DNA of 64,000 bases from Pseudohaliea rubra DSM 19751 (GTDB taxonomy: Bacteria; Pseudomonadota; Gammaproteobacteria; Pseudomonadales; Halieaceae). Below, piece by piece: positions 8,684 to 17,106 of the stretch. The notes under the pieces are model-generated. The model did no database searches. It had not been told where the DNA came from and saw nothing but the letters and a program-made list of their open reading frames with translations. A program made the translations under genes and the position numbers. The DNA lies in assembly GCF_000764025.1 (NCBI RefSeq), contig NZ_KN234746.1, positions 62,001-126,000 on the forward strand, written 5' to 3'. Each line of letters begins with the position of its first letter. The first letter of the stretch is position 1.

Positions 8684-10392
8684 CCAGCTCTCCCCTGCGC
8701 CTTGCGCGCCAGCCCATTCGCGCAGTCCTCGCTTTCGCCGCCGGCCTGTGCAGTGCCGCCCTTTGCGCGCAGTCAGCGGACACAATTTACGCCGGAGGCA
8801 CCGTGCTCACCATCGACGATGCCAACCCCGTCGCCGAAGCGGTCGCCGTAGCCAACGGACGCATTCTCGCCGTGGGGTCGGAAGCTGCTGTGCTGACCAC
8901 AGCGGACGCCGACACGCGCCATGTCGATCTCGCGGGCAGGACACTGCTCCCCGGCTTCGTCGACTCCCACGGCCATGCCTACCTCATCGGCCTGCAGGCA
9001 ATCAGCGCCAACCTCCTGCCCCCACCCGACGGGCAAGGCAGGGACATCCCCAGCCTGCAGGCGCAGCTGGCTGCGTGGATCGAGGCAAACCCGGACACCC
9101 TGGCGCGGCTGGGCTGGATCATCGGCTTCGGCTACGACGACTCCCAGCTCGCGGAGCGTCGCCACCCCACGCGGCAGGAGCTGGATGCCATTTCCACCGA
9201 GCACCCGATCGTCATCATCCACCAGTCGGGGCACCTGGGCGTCGGCAACAGCAAGGCCCTCACCCTGGCGGGGATCACGGTGGAGAGCGACAACCCCCCC
9301 GGCGGCGTCATCCGCCGTGAGGACGGCTCGCGTCAGCCCGACGGCGTGCTCGAGGAAGCAGCCTTTTTCAACCTGCTCCTCCCGTTCATCGGCGGTCTGG
9401 AAGACGCCATGCACGACAGCCTGGTGGTGGCCGGGACGCAGTTTGCCGCCAGCTTCGGCTACACCACGGTACAGGAGGGGCGCGCCATGCAGCAGAGCCT
9501 CGATGCCATGCGCCGGGTCGCCGAGCGCGGCGAGCTCACCGTGGACCTTGTGGCCTACCCGGATATGCTGGCTGTGCAGCCTATCGACCCCTCCCGCAGC
9601 TATAAAAAGCGCTACCGCGTCGGCGGCGTCAAGCTGACCATCGACGGCTCACCCCAGGGCAAGACCGCGTACCTGAGCGAACCTTATTTCCACCCGCCCC
9701 ATGGGCTGTCCATGGACTACCGCGGTTACGGCGCCATCGACGAAGCTACCGTCATGGCCTCCGTCGAACGCACCTTCGCCAACGGCTGGCAGCTCCTGTG
9801 CCACGCCAATGGCGACGCGGCCATCGACCAGTTCATAGACGCGGTGCGCACAGCCCGGGAGAGGCATCCAGACGTTGAGGTGCGCCCGGTGCTGATCCAT
9901 GGCCAGACCCTGCGCCGCGACCAGGTCGACGCCCTCCAGGAGCTCGCTATCTTTCCCTCCCTGTTCCCCATGCACACCTTCTACTGGGGCGACTGGCACC
10001 GGGAATCAGTGCTCGGGCCAACCCGCGCCGACAACATCTCGCCCACGGGCTGGCTGCTGGAGCGGGGCATGATGTTCGGCAGCCACCACGACGCACCGGT
10101 GGCGCTGCCGGACTCCATGCGCGTGCTCTCGGCAACGGTCACACGCCGCTCGCGCAGTGGTGACATCCTCGGGCCGGCGCACCGCGTGCCGGTAGCTACG
10201 GCGCTCAAGGCCCTGACGCTCTGGCCGGCCTGGCAGCACTTCGAGGAAGATGCCAAGGGCAGCATCGAGCCCGGCAAACTGGCGGACTTCGCGGTGCTGT
10301 CGGCGAACCCGCTCGAGGTACCGGAAGACGAGCTGGAGCGGATCGTCGTCGAGCAGACGATCAAGGAAGACCGGGTGATCTACCGGCGCTGA
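8680..10392 (+). CDS. Exported amidohydrolase family protein (YtcJ-like)
   Basis: 570 residues beginning at the ATG that overlaps the glycosylase stop. The start opens a signal-like segment (basic, then hydrophobic, ending 'CAQSADTIYAGG'). The metal-binding 'DSHGHAYL' sits near residue 95, 'HGQTLRRDQ', 'CHANGDAAID' near 373 and 'SHHDAPVALP' follow, and the C-terminal 'GKLADFAVLSANPL' closes the composite beta-sandwich. This is the amidohydrolase_3/YtcJ group of periplasmic or cytoplasmic hydrolases whose substrates are mostly unknown. A long in-frame extension upstream through the glycosylase gene is a high-GC artefact and was not used. Confidence 0.85.
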   Translation: MTSSPLRLARQPIRAVLAFAAGLCSAALCAQSADTIYAGGTVLTIDDANPVAEAVAVANGRILAVGSEAAVLTTADADTRHVDLAGRTLLPGFVDSHGHAYLIGLQAISANLLPPPDGQGRDIPSLQAQLAAWIEANPDTLARLGWIIGFGYDDSQLAERRHPTRQELDAISTEHPIVIIHQSGHLGVGNSKALTLAGITVESDNPPGGVIRREDGSRQPDGVLEEAAFFNLLLPFIGGLEDAMHDSLVVAGTQFAASFGYTTVQEGRAMQQSLDAMRRVAERGELTVDLVAYPDMLAVQPIDPSRSYKKRYRVGGVKLTIDGSPQGKTAYLSEPYFHPPHGLSMDYRGYGAIDEATVMASVERTFANGWQLLCHANGDAAIDQFIDAVRTARERHPDVEVRPVLIHGQTLRRDQVDALQELAIFPSLFPMHTFYWGDWHRESVLGPTRADNISPTGWLLERGMMFGSHHDAPVALPDSMRVLSATVTRRSRSGDILGPAHRVPVATALKALTLWPAWQHFEEDAKGSIEPGKLADFAVLSANPLEVPEDELERIVVEQTIKEDRVIYRR

Positions 10393-10399
10393 GTGCCGT

Positions 10400-11362
10400 T
10401 CAAGACGCGGAGGCGGTCCTGCCCACCACACGACAGCCGGTATCGAAGAGCTCCTCCGCCAGCGCGCGGATGCCCTCGCCATCAAAGAGCCGGTAGAACC
10501 AGGGGTGCGGGATAGCGCTTTCCCCATAGTAGGCGCCCGCGAGCTGGCCGTAGATGGCGCCGGTAGTGTCGGCGTCCTCGCCGAGATTGACGGCGGCGAT
10601 GGCGCCGCTGCGAAAATCCTCACTGTGCCAGAAGGCCCAGAGCGCCGCTTCCAGGGCACGTACCACGTAGCCGGTGCCGCGGATCGCCGGCGGTTGCTTC
10701 TCGCGGTAGGAACCTGCCGCCACCGCACCCACCGCGAGGGCCAGGTCGTGCTCGGACCAGCGGCCCCGGGTGGGGTGGTAGAAGGGCTCGCAGAGCCGCT
10801 CCTTCTGCTCCCCGACCAGGGCCCCGAGCAGCAGGCCGCAGAAGTAGCGGCAGGCGTCGACGGCCTCCTCCGCGCCGTGGGTGGTGCGTGACATGTCCGC
10901 AGCCGCGTCGATGGCCTGCAGCGGGGAACCGCAGTAGAAAATCGGTATCGGCGCCAGACGCATGAGGCTGCCGTTGCCCGCCGACTGCGGGTCCCTGCTG
11001 CCGGCCTCGGCGTTACCGGTTTCCTCAAAGCGCAGCAGCGCGTCACGGACGGTGTTGCCAAGATCGAAGCAGTGGCCCGTGCTGCTGCGGTAGCCGTCGT
11101 GCCACCAGCGCAGGTAGCGTTTCATCTGGTCCATGGCATCGAAACCACCGCTGGCCAGCAGGCTGTCGGCAAGGCAGAGGGCCATGGAGGTGTCATCCGT
11201 CCACTGCCCCGGAGCCAGCTGGAAAGGCCCCCCGCCCAGCATGTCATCGATGGGCCGGAAAGAGCCCGGCGCCTTGAACTCCAGCGTCGTGCCCAAAGCA
11301 TCGCCCACGGCAAGGCCGAGCAGTGCGCCGCGTATCCCATCACGCAGGTCGGGCTCGGTCAT
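10400..11362 (-). CDS. ADP-ribosylglycohydrolase family protein
   Basis: 320 residues; the ATG at 11362 is chosen because it begins the conserved 'DGIRGALLGLAVGDALG'. The two-metal site motifs are present: 'WTDDTSMAL' near residue 66 and 'GEDADTTGAIYGQLAGA' in the C-terminal part; 'AGNGSLMRLAPI' is the usual central motif. These enzymes remove ADP-ribose from proteins or nucleic acids. The family includes DraG, but no DraT or nitrogenase gene is in the window, so a nitrogen-fixation role is not supported. The 3' end is convergent with the amidohydrolase, seven bases apart. Confidence 0.85.
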   Translation of the reverse strand: MTEPDLRDGIRGALLGLAVGDALGTTLEFKAPGSFRPIDDMLGGGPFQLAPGQWTDDTSMALCLADSLLASGGFDAMDQMKRYLRWWHDGYRSSTGHCFDLGNTVRDALLRFEETGNAEAGSRDPQSAGNGSLMRLAPIPIFYCGSPLQAIDAAADMSRTTHGAEEAVDACRYFCGLLLGALVGEQKERLCEPFYHPTRGRWSEHDLALAVGAVAAGSYREKQPPAIRGTGYVVRALEAALWAFWHSEDFRSGAIAAVNLGEDADTTGAIYGQLAGAYYGESAIPHPWFYRLFDGEGIRALAEELFDTGCRVVGRTASAS

Positions 11363-11642
11363 CGATCGTCGGGGCAGAGTGAGTGGAAGCGGTGCACACA
11401 TCGCGCCTGAGTTGCCGTATGCCATTTAGCGTAAACCAATATCCAGAGAAAAAACGTGATGGCTGTCACAGTTGCAGGGCCAGCCCGTCGCAGGTCGCAA
11501 GATCACCCTGAGATGCGTCTCATCCTGCAGCATCCGGCGCCCGGGAGTCCGTGGCACGTATGCTGCAGTCGCGATCGGAAAAGGGTTAGCCGGAGCGACC
11601 CCGTCCTGTCCGGATGGCCGACCCCTGGCCGGTGCCAGAGCC
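11363..11642. other. Intergenic spacer without recognised gene
   Basis: 280 bases between the start of the ADP-ribosylglycohydrolase gene and the stop of the methyltransferase gene. Short open frames are present on both strands, but none has a ribosome-binding site or recognisable protein. It should contain the promoter of the ADP-ribosylglycohydrolase gene; no clear operator was seen. Confidence 0.5.
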
Positions 11643-12254
11643 TCAAGGCTGCGGAACAAGGTCCGAGAAAACGAGCGTTTCCCAAGCGACAGCCGGGCGG
11701 ACGCTGTCTTCGGCGCAGGTATGTAGCACGGCGGCCAGAGCGTGGCTCCGCGCCAGCGCCAGGAGCTCCTCGCCGGAGACGTGATAAAAGCCGCGCTCCC
11801 GGTTCTCCGCCTCGTCTTTGCCATGGCGCAGCGTGATCACCAGCGTACCCCCGGGCCGCAGGCAGTCGCTGAGCACGCGGAAGGCCCGCTCCCGAACCCT
11901 GGGCGGCAGGTGCATCCAGACCGCGGACACGAGGATGAGGTCGAAACGGTGACCCAGGCTGCGCAGGTGCGCCAGGGCAGGCAGACAATCAGCGAGCCAG
12001 CTGACGCGTGCATGGCGGTACCGCCGGGCCCGATCCCGCATCCCCCGGCTGGGCTCAACGGCAATGACCTCCCAGCCCTTTTCGGCAAGCCAGTTCGCAT
12101 CTCTGCCGCTACCGGCGCCGACATCACAGGCAAGCCCCGGCGCACGTCCGTCGAGCACAGCGCCCGCCCAGCTGGCGTGAACCTCTCCGGGCGCCAGGGC
12201 GCCGTAGCGCTCACTGAGAATATCGGCATTGCGGTCGTAGTAGCTCACGGTCAT
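11643..12254 (-). CDS. Class I SAM-dependent methyltransferase
   Basis: 203 residues. Motif I 'ACDVGAGSGRDANWLAEKG' near residue 42, the acidic residue of motif II in 'VIAVEPS', and the post-II region 'FDLILVSAVWMHLP' followed by 'LRPGGTLVITLRHG' identify the Rossmann-like methyltransferase fold. The N-terminal 'YYDRNADILSERYGAL' is typical of small stand-alone methyltransferases. Substrate unknown. The start codon lies inside an inverted repeat (12252-12268), which could allow control by a repressor or by RNA structure. Confidence 0.8.
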   Translation of the reverse strand: MTVSYYDRNADILSERYGALAPGEVHASWAGAVLDGRAPGLACDVGAGSGRDANWLAEKGWEVIAVEPSRGMRDRARRYRHARVSWLADCLPALAHLRSLGHRFDLILVSAVWMHLPPRVRERAFRVLSDCLRPGGTLVITLRHGKDEAENRERGFYHVSGEELLALARSHALAAVLHTCAEDSVRPAVAWETLVFSDLVPQP

Positions 12255-12268
12255 GACTTTACGTCATG
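12252..12268. promoter_or_regulatory. Inverted repeat CATGAC-N5-GTCATG overlapping a start codon
   Basis: A perfect 6-base inverted repeat with a 5-base spacer lies across the methyltransferase start codon at 12254. It could be an operator for an unidentified repressor or a small hairpin affecting initiation. No binding protein is known from the sequence. Confidence 0.4.
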
Positions 12269-12313
12269 CAGCATTAGGCGACTACGTTGGAAGTGGAGCG
12301 GTTACCCGGCCAG

Positions 12314-12331
12314 GCATCTGTGAACAGATGC
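12314..12331. promoter_or_regulatory. Perfect 18-base palindrome in a divergent promoter region
   Basis: GCATCTGT-GA-ACAGATGC has two perfect 8-base arms around a 2-base centre. It lies in the 266-base spacer between the divergent methyltransferase and lipoprotein genes. There is no T-tract, so a terminator is unlikely; a dimeric transcription factor site is the better guess. The rest of the spacer (12269-12313, 12332-12520) shows no gene. Confidence 0.45.
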
Positions 12332-12520
12332 TTGCAGGCCATGCACGGAGCCAGGACCTGGCAGTGGTCACTAGCAACGGTTGCGCATAGGTGGGATTGC
12401 CCGGGCTGCTTCTGGAAGACGCGGCCTCGCGGGTGACATCCCACTCGGCTGGTGCAATGCCCCCGGGACTTGAGCGCGAAGAACTCTTACACTTAGCCTA
12501 ATGTTTTGCGGGAGCGACCC

Positions 12521-12844
12521 ATGCAACGGCTGCTGCTTGTTCTTACCCTGGCGGCCCTGGCCGCCTGCAATGGCCGGGAGGCCGTGGAAGTGCCCCTCGA
12601 CCAGCTCGTAGCACAGCAGGCGGCCTATGACGGGCGCACAGTGGTCGCCGTCGGCACGCTGCGCAGCCACCCGGATCCGCAGCACTACTGGATCGAGGAC
12701 GACGGCTACAACCGCGTCGAACTCGCCTGGGCCGATGACCTTGCACCCCACCTCGGCCGGCGTCTCGCGGTGCGGGGTCTGTTCCGCTATGACCCGGACG
12801 AAGGACGCCGGATCGATGTGGAGTACCTCGCCCTCTCGCCCTGA
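12521..12844 (+). CDS. Small lipoprotein with OB-fold-like region
   Basis: 107 residues. The ATG at 12521 follows GGGAG and opens a type II signal peptide with lipobox 'LAAC' (Cys at about residue 17), so the protein should be lipidated. The mature part ('DGRTVVAVGTLRSHPDPQHYWIEDDG ... LAVRGLFRYD') looks like a single small beta-barrel resembling the bacterial OB-fold lipoproteins, but I cannot assign a family. It precedes the SDR gene by 25 bases on the same strand and is probably co-transcribed. Localisation to a membrane facing the periplasm is inferred from the lipobox. Confidence 0.7.
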   Translation: MQRLLLVLTLAALAACNGREAVEVPLDQLVAQQAAYDGRTVVAVGTLRSHPDPQHYWIEDDGYNRVELAWADDLAPHLGRRLAVRGLFRYDPDEGRRIDVEYLALSP

Positions 12845-12869
12845 GCGGGCACGCAACGGGAGGCTGCCC

Positions 12870-13673
12870 ATGAGCAAGGAGCGACATCTCGCGCTGGTTA
12901 CCGGCGCCTCCGCCGGCATCGGCGAGGCGATCGCCAGCGAGCTTGCTGCCAGCGGCCACGACCTCGTGCTGGTTGCCCGGCGTACCGGGAAGCTGCGCAG
13001 CGTGGCAAAACGCTTGCAGGACAAATACGCCATCGAGGCCCATGTGCGCACCACGGACCTGCTGGAGACCGGTGCAGCTGCCCGCCTCGCCCGGCGCCTG
13101 GAGCGCGAGGGGCTGGCGGTGGACGTGCTTGTGAATAACGCAGGGCTGCTGGAAGCGGGCTACTTCACCGCCATGGACAAGACGGCACTCCAGCGGATGG
13201 TGCAGCTAAACACCGACACGCTGACGGACCTCCTCGCACAGTTCGTGCCTCCCATGCGCAAGCGCGGCAGCGGCCGGGTACTGAACGTGGCCTCCATTGC
13301 CGCGTTTCAGCCAGTGGTCGGCCTCGCGGCCTACGCAGCCACAAAAGCCTATGTGCTCTCCCTCGGCGAGGCGCTGGGCGAGGAGCTGCGCGGCTCCGGC
13401 GTCACCGTCACCACACTCTGCCCGGGCGTCACGGATACCAGCATGATCGCCCACGCGGCCGACGACGCGCCGGGCTTCGGGCAGTTGCCGGGGGTCATGA
13501 TCGGGAGCCCGGAGGACGTCGCCCGCGCCGGTGTACGCGGCCTGCTCCGCGGTGACCCGATCGTCGTACCCGGTGTGCTCAACCGGGCCAGCACCCTGCT
13601 GGCGGACAATCTGCCCCGCTGGCTGCGCCGCCGGCTCATGGGCGCCCTCGCGCGGAGCCGCCTCGGCGGTTGA
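12870..13673 (+). CDS. Short-chain dehydrogenase/reductase
   Basis: 267 residues. The Rossmann motif 'TGASAGIGEA' is near residue 11, 'NNAG' near 89, Ser in 'NVASIAAF' and the catalytic 'YAATK' near 155. Basic residues after the second strand ('ARRTGK') favour NADP(H). The group resembles YqjQ/DltE-like SDRs acting on carbonyl or acyl substrates, but the substrate cannot be told from sequence. GGGAGG lies upstream of the ATG. A REP-like unit follows its stop. Confidence 0.85.
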   Translation: MSKERHLALVTGASAGIGEAIASELAASGHDLVLVARRTGKLRSVAKRLQDKYAIEAHVRTTDLLETGAAARLARRLEREGLAVDVLVNNAGLLEAGYFTAMDKTALQRMVQLNTDTLTDLLAQFVPPMRKRGSGRVLNVASIAAFQPVVGLAAYAATKAYVLSLGEALGEELRGSGVTVTTLCPGVTDTSMIAHAADDAPGFGQLPGVMIGSPEDVARAGVRGLLRGDPIVVPGVLNRASTLLADNLPRWLRRRLMGALARSRLGG

Positions 13674-13697
13674 AGAGTGACCCCCTATCAGGCCGCT

Positions 13698-13723
13698 GTC
13701 GGCGCGGGGACGCGCCTCCTACC
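13698..13723. repeat. REP-like GC-rich unit
   Basis: A 26-base unit starting GTCGGCGCGGGGACG and ending CGCCTCCTACC resembles the two units at 3102-3172. It sits between the convergent SDR and DUF2855 genes. Assignment as REP is by similarity only. Confidence 0.4.
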
Positions 13724-13733
13724 GGCGCTTCGA

Positions 13734-14825
13734 TCACAATGACAGGATAAGACCCTCGGCCGGATTCGCGCGGTTCTCCAGGAGGCTCCTGTAGGCACCG
13801 CTGACGCCCCCGGGGCCGTGCTCACGCCGCACGGCCAGCCAGCCCGACGCCGCGTCCACAAAAGGGGTCCAGGCCCCGGCAAGGCGCTCGGCAATGACGG
13901 CCGGACCCCAGTCTTTATTGCGCTTTGCGACCTGTGTCGGTGCGAAAAACAGTTCCGGCTTCGGCCCCGGCAGTTTGTCATTGCCGCCGAGAGCCGCCGA
14001 TTCCCAGTGCGTCACCCCCACCGAGCAGCTATAGGCGAGCTTGTCTGCATAGTGGCCGTGGACGGACGCGCGTAGATCCCCGTTCCCGGCCATGTCCACG
14101 TAGACAACCGGGCCCTTCGGCAATGCATCCGGCTCGTCGTAGGTCACAGCAGTATCGTAGCAGCCGAGAGACTCGACAAAGCGCTTGTTGCCCGGAGAGG
14201 TGAGGCCGACAACACGCACCTGGCCCTTGCGCGCGCGATGCAGCAGCCAGGCGAGGGCCACGGCAGTCTTGCTGGATGCGCTGGAGAGCAGCACCGTGCC
14301 AGCGCCGAAGAAGTCGTTGTCGGCGAGAAAATCGTCGATGAAGAAACCGGTGGTAAACAGCGGGCGGAACAGCATCAACATTGCCTCGTGCTCCGGCCTG
14401 TAGAGCGGATCGGCCGCGCAGCGCTGGTACTGGTTGTAAACGGCCGGCAGTTCAGCGCGGTGCGCGGCGCCGTCGGTGAAGCTACGGTCTCCAACCGCCG
14501 CCGGCTGCACCAGCAGATGGCCCGCCATGGGGAAATAGCCGTAGAAGCGATCGCCCTCGGCCACCCCGTCGACATCGCTCGACACCACGTCGGCAAAGCC
14601 CCAGACAGGAATGCGGCCCCAGTCCGTATCCGCCGCTGGAAAGAACTGCCAGTAGCCGATCATGTCGCCAGTGACGCCGTAGGTGATGTTGTTCGCCGTA
14701 AGCGCAAAGGCATCGATGCGCAGCAGCGCCTCTCCGCGTTCGGGGGTCGCCATGGCTTCGCTGACGATACGGGTGTCGGCGAGCTTATAGCGGCGGACTT
14801 CAAAGGCCTGACTCTGGATTTCCAT
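13734..14825 (-). CDS. DUF2855 family protein (MDR-like fold)
   Basis: 363 residues. The sequence matches the DUF2855 pattern: 'ALLRIDAFALTANNITYGVTG', 'GRIPVWGFADVV', 'RFYGYFPMAGHLLV' and 'SSASSKTAVALAWLL'. The layout resembles medium-chain dehydrogenase/reductase proteins (GroES-like front, Rossmann-like back), but the family has no established activity that I know of. A TTG directly before the ATG is not needed. Neighbours give no clear pathway. Confidence 0.8.
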   Translation of the reverse strand: MEIQSQAFEVRRYKLADTRIVSEAMATPERGEALLRIDAFALTANNITYGVTGDMIGYWQFFPAADTDWGRIPVWGFADVVSSDVDGVAEGDRFYGYFPMAGHLLVQPAAVGDRSFTDGAAHRAELPAVYNQYQRCAADPLYRPEHEAMLMLFRPLFTTGFFIDDFLADNDFFGAGTVLLSSASSKTAVALAWLLHRARKGQVRVVGLTSPGNKRFVESLGCYDTAVTYDEPDALPKGPVVYVDMAGNGDLRASVHGHYADKLAYSCSVGVTHWESAALGGNDKLPGPKPELFFAPTQVAKRNKDWGPAVIAERLAGAWTPFVDAASGWLAVRREHGPGGVSGAYRSLLENRANPAEGLILSL

Positions 14826-15111
14826 CAACGTGCTTTCCTCCCGGGCATTGTGAACGGTCGAGGCGGCTCACCAGCACAGTGACCAGCAGACCGGCGACGA
14901 CACCGCGGCCGATGGTGCCACGCCAGCGCAGCACACACCGTACCACCGGTGCGCAGGCAGCACCGAGGCCGCTCCAGACGAAGAGTACCGGCGAAAGGCG
15001 CACTCCGCCGCTCAACAATGCCACCAGGCAGCCCACGAGGCCAGGGGCGAGAGTCACCCAGGGTCGCGGCACGGCGAGGATAGCGGTAATCCCTGCGGGC
15101 ATTGGGGGCAT
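14800..15111 (-). CDS. Possible small membrane protein (doubtful)
   Basis: 103 codons with two or three hydrophobic stretches ('VTLAPGLVGCLVALLSGG', 'VLFVWSGLGAACAPVV', 'VVAGLLVTVLVS'), consistent with a small integral membrane protein. It overlaps the start of the DUF2855 gene by 26 bases, lacks a clear ribosome-binding site, and the C-terminal tail is poor in structure. It is the only candidate in the 376-base spacer between DUF2855 and the glyoxalase-fold gene. It may be spurious in such GC-rich DNA. Confidence 0.3.
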   Translation of the reverse strand: MPPMPAGITAILAVPRPWVTLAPGLVGCLVALLSGGVRLSPVLFVWSGLGAACAPVVRCVLRWRGTIGRGVVAGLLVTVLVSRLDRSQCPGGKHVDGNPESGL

Positions 15112-15201
15112 TCGTGGCGCTGCAGGCGCACTGCTCCCACCGGTGAGCCGGGCAGGCTATACTCGCGGCGCACTAACCGCACCCGCAAGGAGAGAGAATC
15201 T

Positions 15202-15582
15202 ATGTTCAGCCACATCATGCTCGGCGCCGACGATTTGTCTGCCTCGAAGGCGTTCTACGACGCCACCCTCGGTGCCCTGGGCTACGGCCCGGCCATCACC
15301 GACGAACACGGCCCCGTGTTCTACATAACTGACAGCGGCATCCTCGCGCTCACCCGGCCCATCGACGGACAGCCTGCGAGCTGCGGCAATGGCAGCACCA
15401 TCGGCTTCGCGGCCGCCAGCCCCGAGGCAGCAGATGCCTGGCACGCGGCGGGCGTCGCCAACGGCGGCACAGCCTGTGAAGATCCGCCCGGCGTGCGCGA
15501 AGGGGGCCTCGGCAAGCTCTACCTTGCCTACCTGCGCGATCCCTCCGGCAACAAGCTCTGCGCGCTGCATCGCATGGGCTGA
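15202..15582 (+). CDS. VOC family (glyoxalase-fold) protein
   Basis: 126 residues starting 'MFSHIMLGADDLSASKAFYDATLGALGY', the standard entry of a vicinal-oxygen-chelate domain, and ending with 'YLRDPSGNKLCALHR', which carries the usual last strand. AAGGAGAG precedes the ATG. Members bind a divalent metal and catalyse isomerisation, dioxygenation or conjugation of small molecules, or give resistance by sequestration. The substrate is unknown; the closest general type is the lactoylglutathione lyase-like group. A GC hairpin follows the stop. Confidence 0.85.
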   Translation: MFSHIMLGADDLSASKAFYDATLGALGYGPAITDEHGPVFYITDSGILALTRPIDGQPASCGNGSTIGFAAASPEAADAWHAAGVANGGTACEDPPGVREGGLGKLYLAYLRDPSGNKLCALHRMG

Positions 15583-15597
15583 GCAAGCTGAAAAGCT

Positions 15598-15620
15598 AGC
15601 GGCGCCCGCCGGGCGCCGCT
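15598..15620 (+). terminator. GC-rich hairpin, possible terminator
   Basis: A 10-base perfect stem AGCGGCGCCC/GGGCGCCGCT with a 3-base loop lies 16 bases after the VOC gene stop. There is no run of T after it, so intrinsic termination is uncertain. Confidence 0.35.
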
Positions 15621-15683
15621 GTTGCCGCCTCGAAAGCACCGTGCCACTATCACTGGCTACAACAACAACCTGAGGGCGCGGCA

Positions 15684-16421
15684 TTGAAGCTTTTCTACTC
15701 CCCTTTTCACACGTTCATCCACAAATCACTTGTCGCCGCCCACGAGGCGGGCTTGCACGAACAGGTGACCTTGGTCCCGACCTATCCGTTTTTCAATAAC
15801 GACGGCGAGGACGTGTCGGGGCAGTACTCGCTGGCGCCCATCAACCCCCTGGACAAGGTGCCGACGCTGGCGCTCGACTCCGGGCAGGTGATCTTCGGAA
15901 GCCAGGCGATCATCGAGTACTTCGACAGCCAACGCACCGAAGGCGAGCCGCTGTTCCCGGTGACCGGCCCGGCGCGCTTCGAAACCATCACCCGCCTCGC
16001 ACTCTCCGACATGATGTTTGAACTCACGGTGCAGATGGTCATGGAAGGCTGGTACCCGAAAGAGGAGCAGCACCTGAAGACCTTCACCTGGGTCTGGCCG
16101 AAGATCGAGCGCGGCCTGGCCGAGCTCAATGCGCAGGCGGAAAAGGGCTGGAAGCATTTTGACGCAGGCCATGTCGGCATGCTGCAAATGATCAGCTACA
16201 CGGACTTCCGCAATGCCTTCTATGGCGAGGGCGACCCGGTGCATCCGGGCTTTGACTGGCGCGCCGGCCATGACGCCCTGGCCGCCTGGTACGACGAGGC
16301 GAGCCAGCGCCCCTCGGTGACCTGGTTCTTCAACAAGGACTTCGAGGGCGACAAGAGCGCGGCATTCTTCCGCACCCAGGTCAATGAAGTCCTCGCAGCC
16401 CAGGGCAGGGATCCGGTGTGA
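15684..16421 (+). CDS. Glutathione S-transferase-like protein, TTG start
   Basis: 245 residues. The thioredoxin-like N-terminal domain begins right at the TTG codon ('KLFYSPFHTFIHKSLVAAHEAG'), so no later ATG is suitable; GAGGG lies upstream. 'NPLDKVPTLAL' is the conserved cis-Pro region and 'GSQAIIEYFDS' the glutathione gamma-glutamyl contact. The helical C-terminal domain follows. The stop overlaps the next GST gene (GTGA). Two GSTs in tandem suggest conjugation or glutathione-dependent cleavage of a common class of compound; the substrate is unknown. Confidence 0.8.
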   Translation: MKLFYSPFHTFIHKSLVAAHEAGLHEQVTLVPTYPFFNNDGEDVSGQYSLAPINPLDKVPTLALDSGQVIFGSQAIIEYFDSQRTEGEPLFPVTGPARFETITRLALSDMMFELTVQMVMEGWYPKEEQHLKTFTWVWPKIERGLAELNAQAEKGWKHFDAGHVGMLQMISYTDFRNAFYGEGDPVHPGFDWRAGHDALAAWYDEASQRPSVTWFFNKDFEGDKSAAFFRTQVNEVLAAQGRDPV

Positions 16422-17101
16422 TCACGCTCTATTACTGGCCGACACCGAACGGCCACAAGGCGGCCATCGCACTGGAAGAGATGGGTCTGCCCTACCGGGT
16501 GGAGCCGGTAAACATCCTGCGCAGCGAGCAGTTTGAGCCGGCTTTCCTGGCGCTGAACCCGAACCACAAGGTCCCTACCATCGTGGACGAGGACGGCCCC
16601 GGCGGTGAGCCGATCGCGCTTTTCGAGTCCGGGGCCATCCTCGAGTATCTCGCGGACAAGACCGGACAGTTCCTGCCGCCTTCGGGCGCGGCGCGCTACG
16701 AGGTGCTGACCTGGCTCTACTTTCAAGTGGCCAGCATGGGCCCCATGCTCGGCCAGTGCGGCCACTTCATGGGCTACGCGCCGGAGGATGTTCCCTACGC
16801 CCGGGAGCGTTACCACCGGGAGACGAGACGCCTCTACGGCGTCCTCGAGCAACGCCTCGCAGGCCGGGAGTTCCTCTGCGGCGACTTTACCATCGCCGAC
16901 ATGGCCACCTACCCCTGGATGATGCCTAAAATCCGCGAGCTGCACCGCATGGACATCGACGAGTGGCCGAACATCAAGCGCTGGGAGGCTGCCTGCGCGG
17001 CGCGCCCGGCCACGGCACGGGGCACCGCGGTGCTTGCGGACGTGATGAAAATCGGCAACCCGGATAAGGACGCTTTCAGAAGCCTCTTCGAGCAGGACTA
17101 G
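16418..17101 (+). CDS. Glutathione S-transferase (YfcG-like)
   Basis: 227 residues starting with GTG that overlaps the previous stop. 'MITLYYWPTPNGHKAAIALEE' carries the 'TPNGHK' motif of the Nu-class/YfcG-YghU group, 'NPNHKVPTIVD' the cis-Pro, and 'FESGAILEYLADK' the glutathione contact. 'FTIADMATYPW' is the N-capping-box region of the C-terminal domain. Nu-class members act mainly as disulfide-bond reductases with two glutathiones bound. A third GST of the same group is at 28524-29366. Confidence 0.85.
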   Translation: MITLYYWPTPNGHKAAIALEEMGLPYRVEPVNILRSEQFEPAFLALNPNHKVPTIVDEDGPGGEPIALFESGAILEYLADKTGQFLPPSGAARYEVLTWLYFQVASMGPMLGQCGHFMGYAPEDVPYARERYHRETRRLYGVLEQRLAGREFLCGDFTIADMATYPWMMPKIRELHRMDIDEWPNIKRWEAACAARPATARGTAVLADVMKIGNPDKDAFRSLFEQD

Positions 17102-17106
17102 CCAGC

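Noticed and set aside
10400-11362. DraG of nitrogenase regulation
   Set aside because: No draT or nif gene is nearby, and the broader ADP-ribosylglycohydrolase family fits equally.
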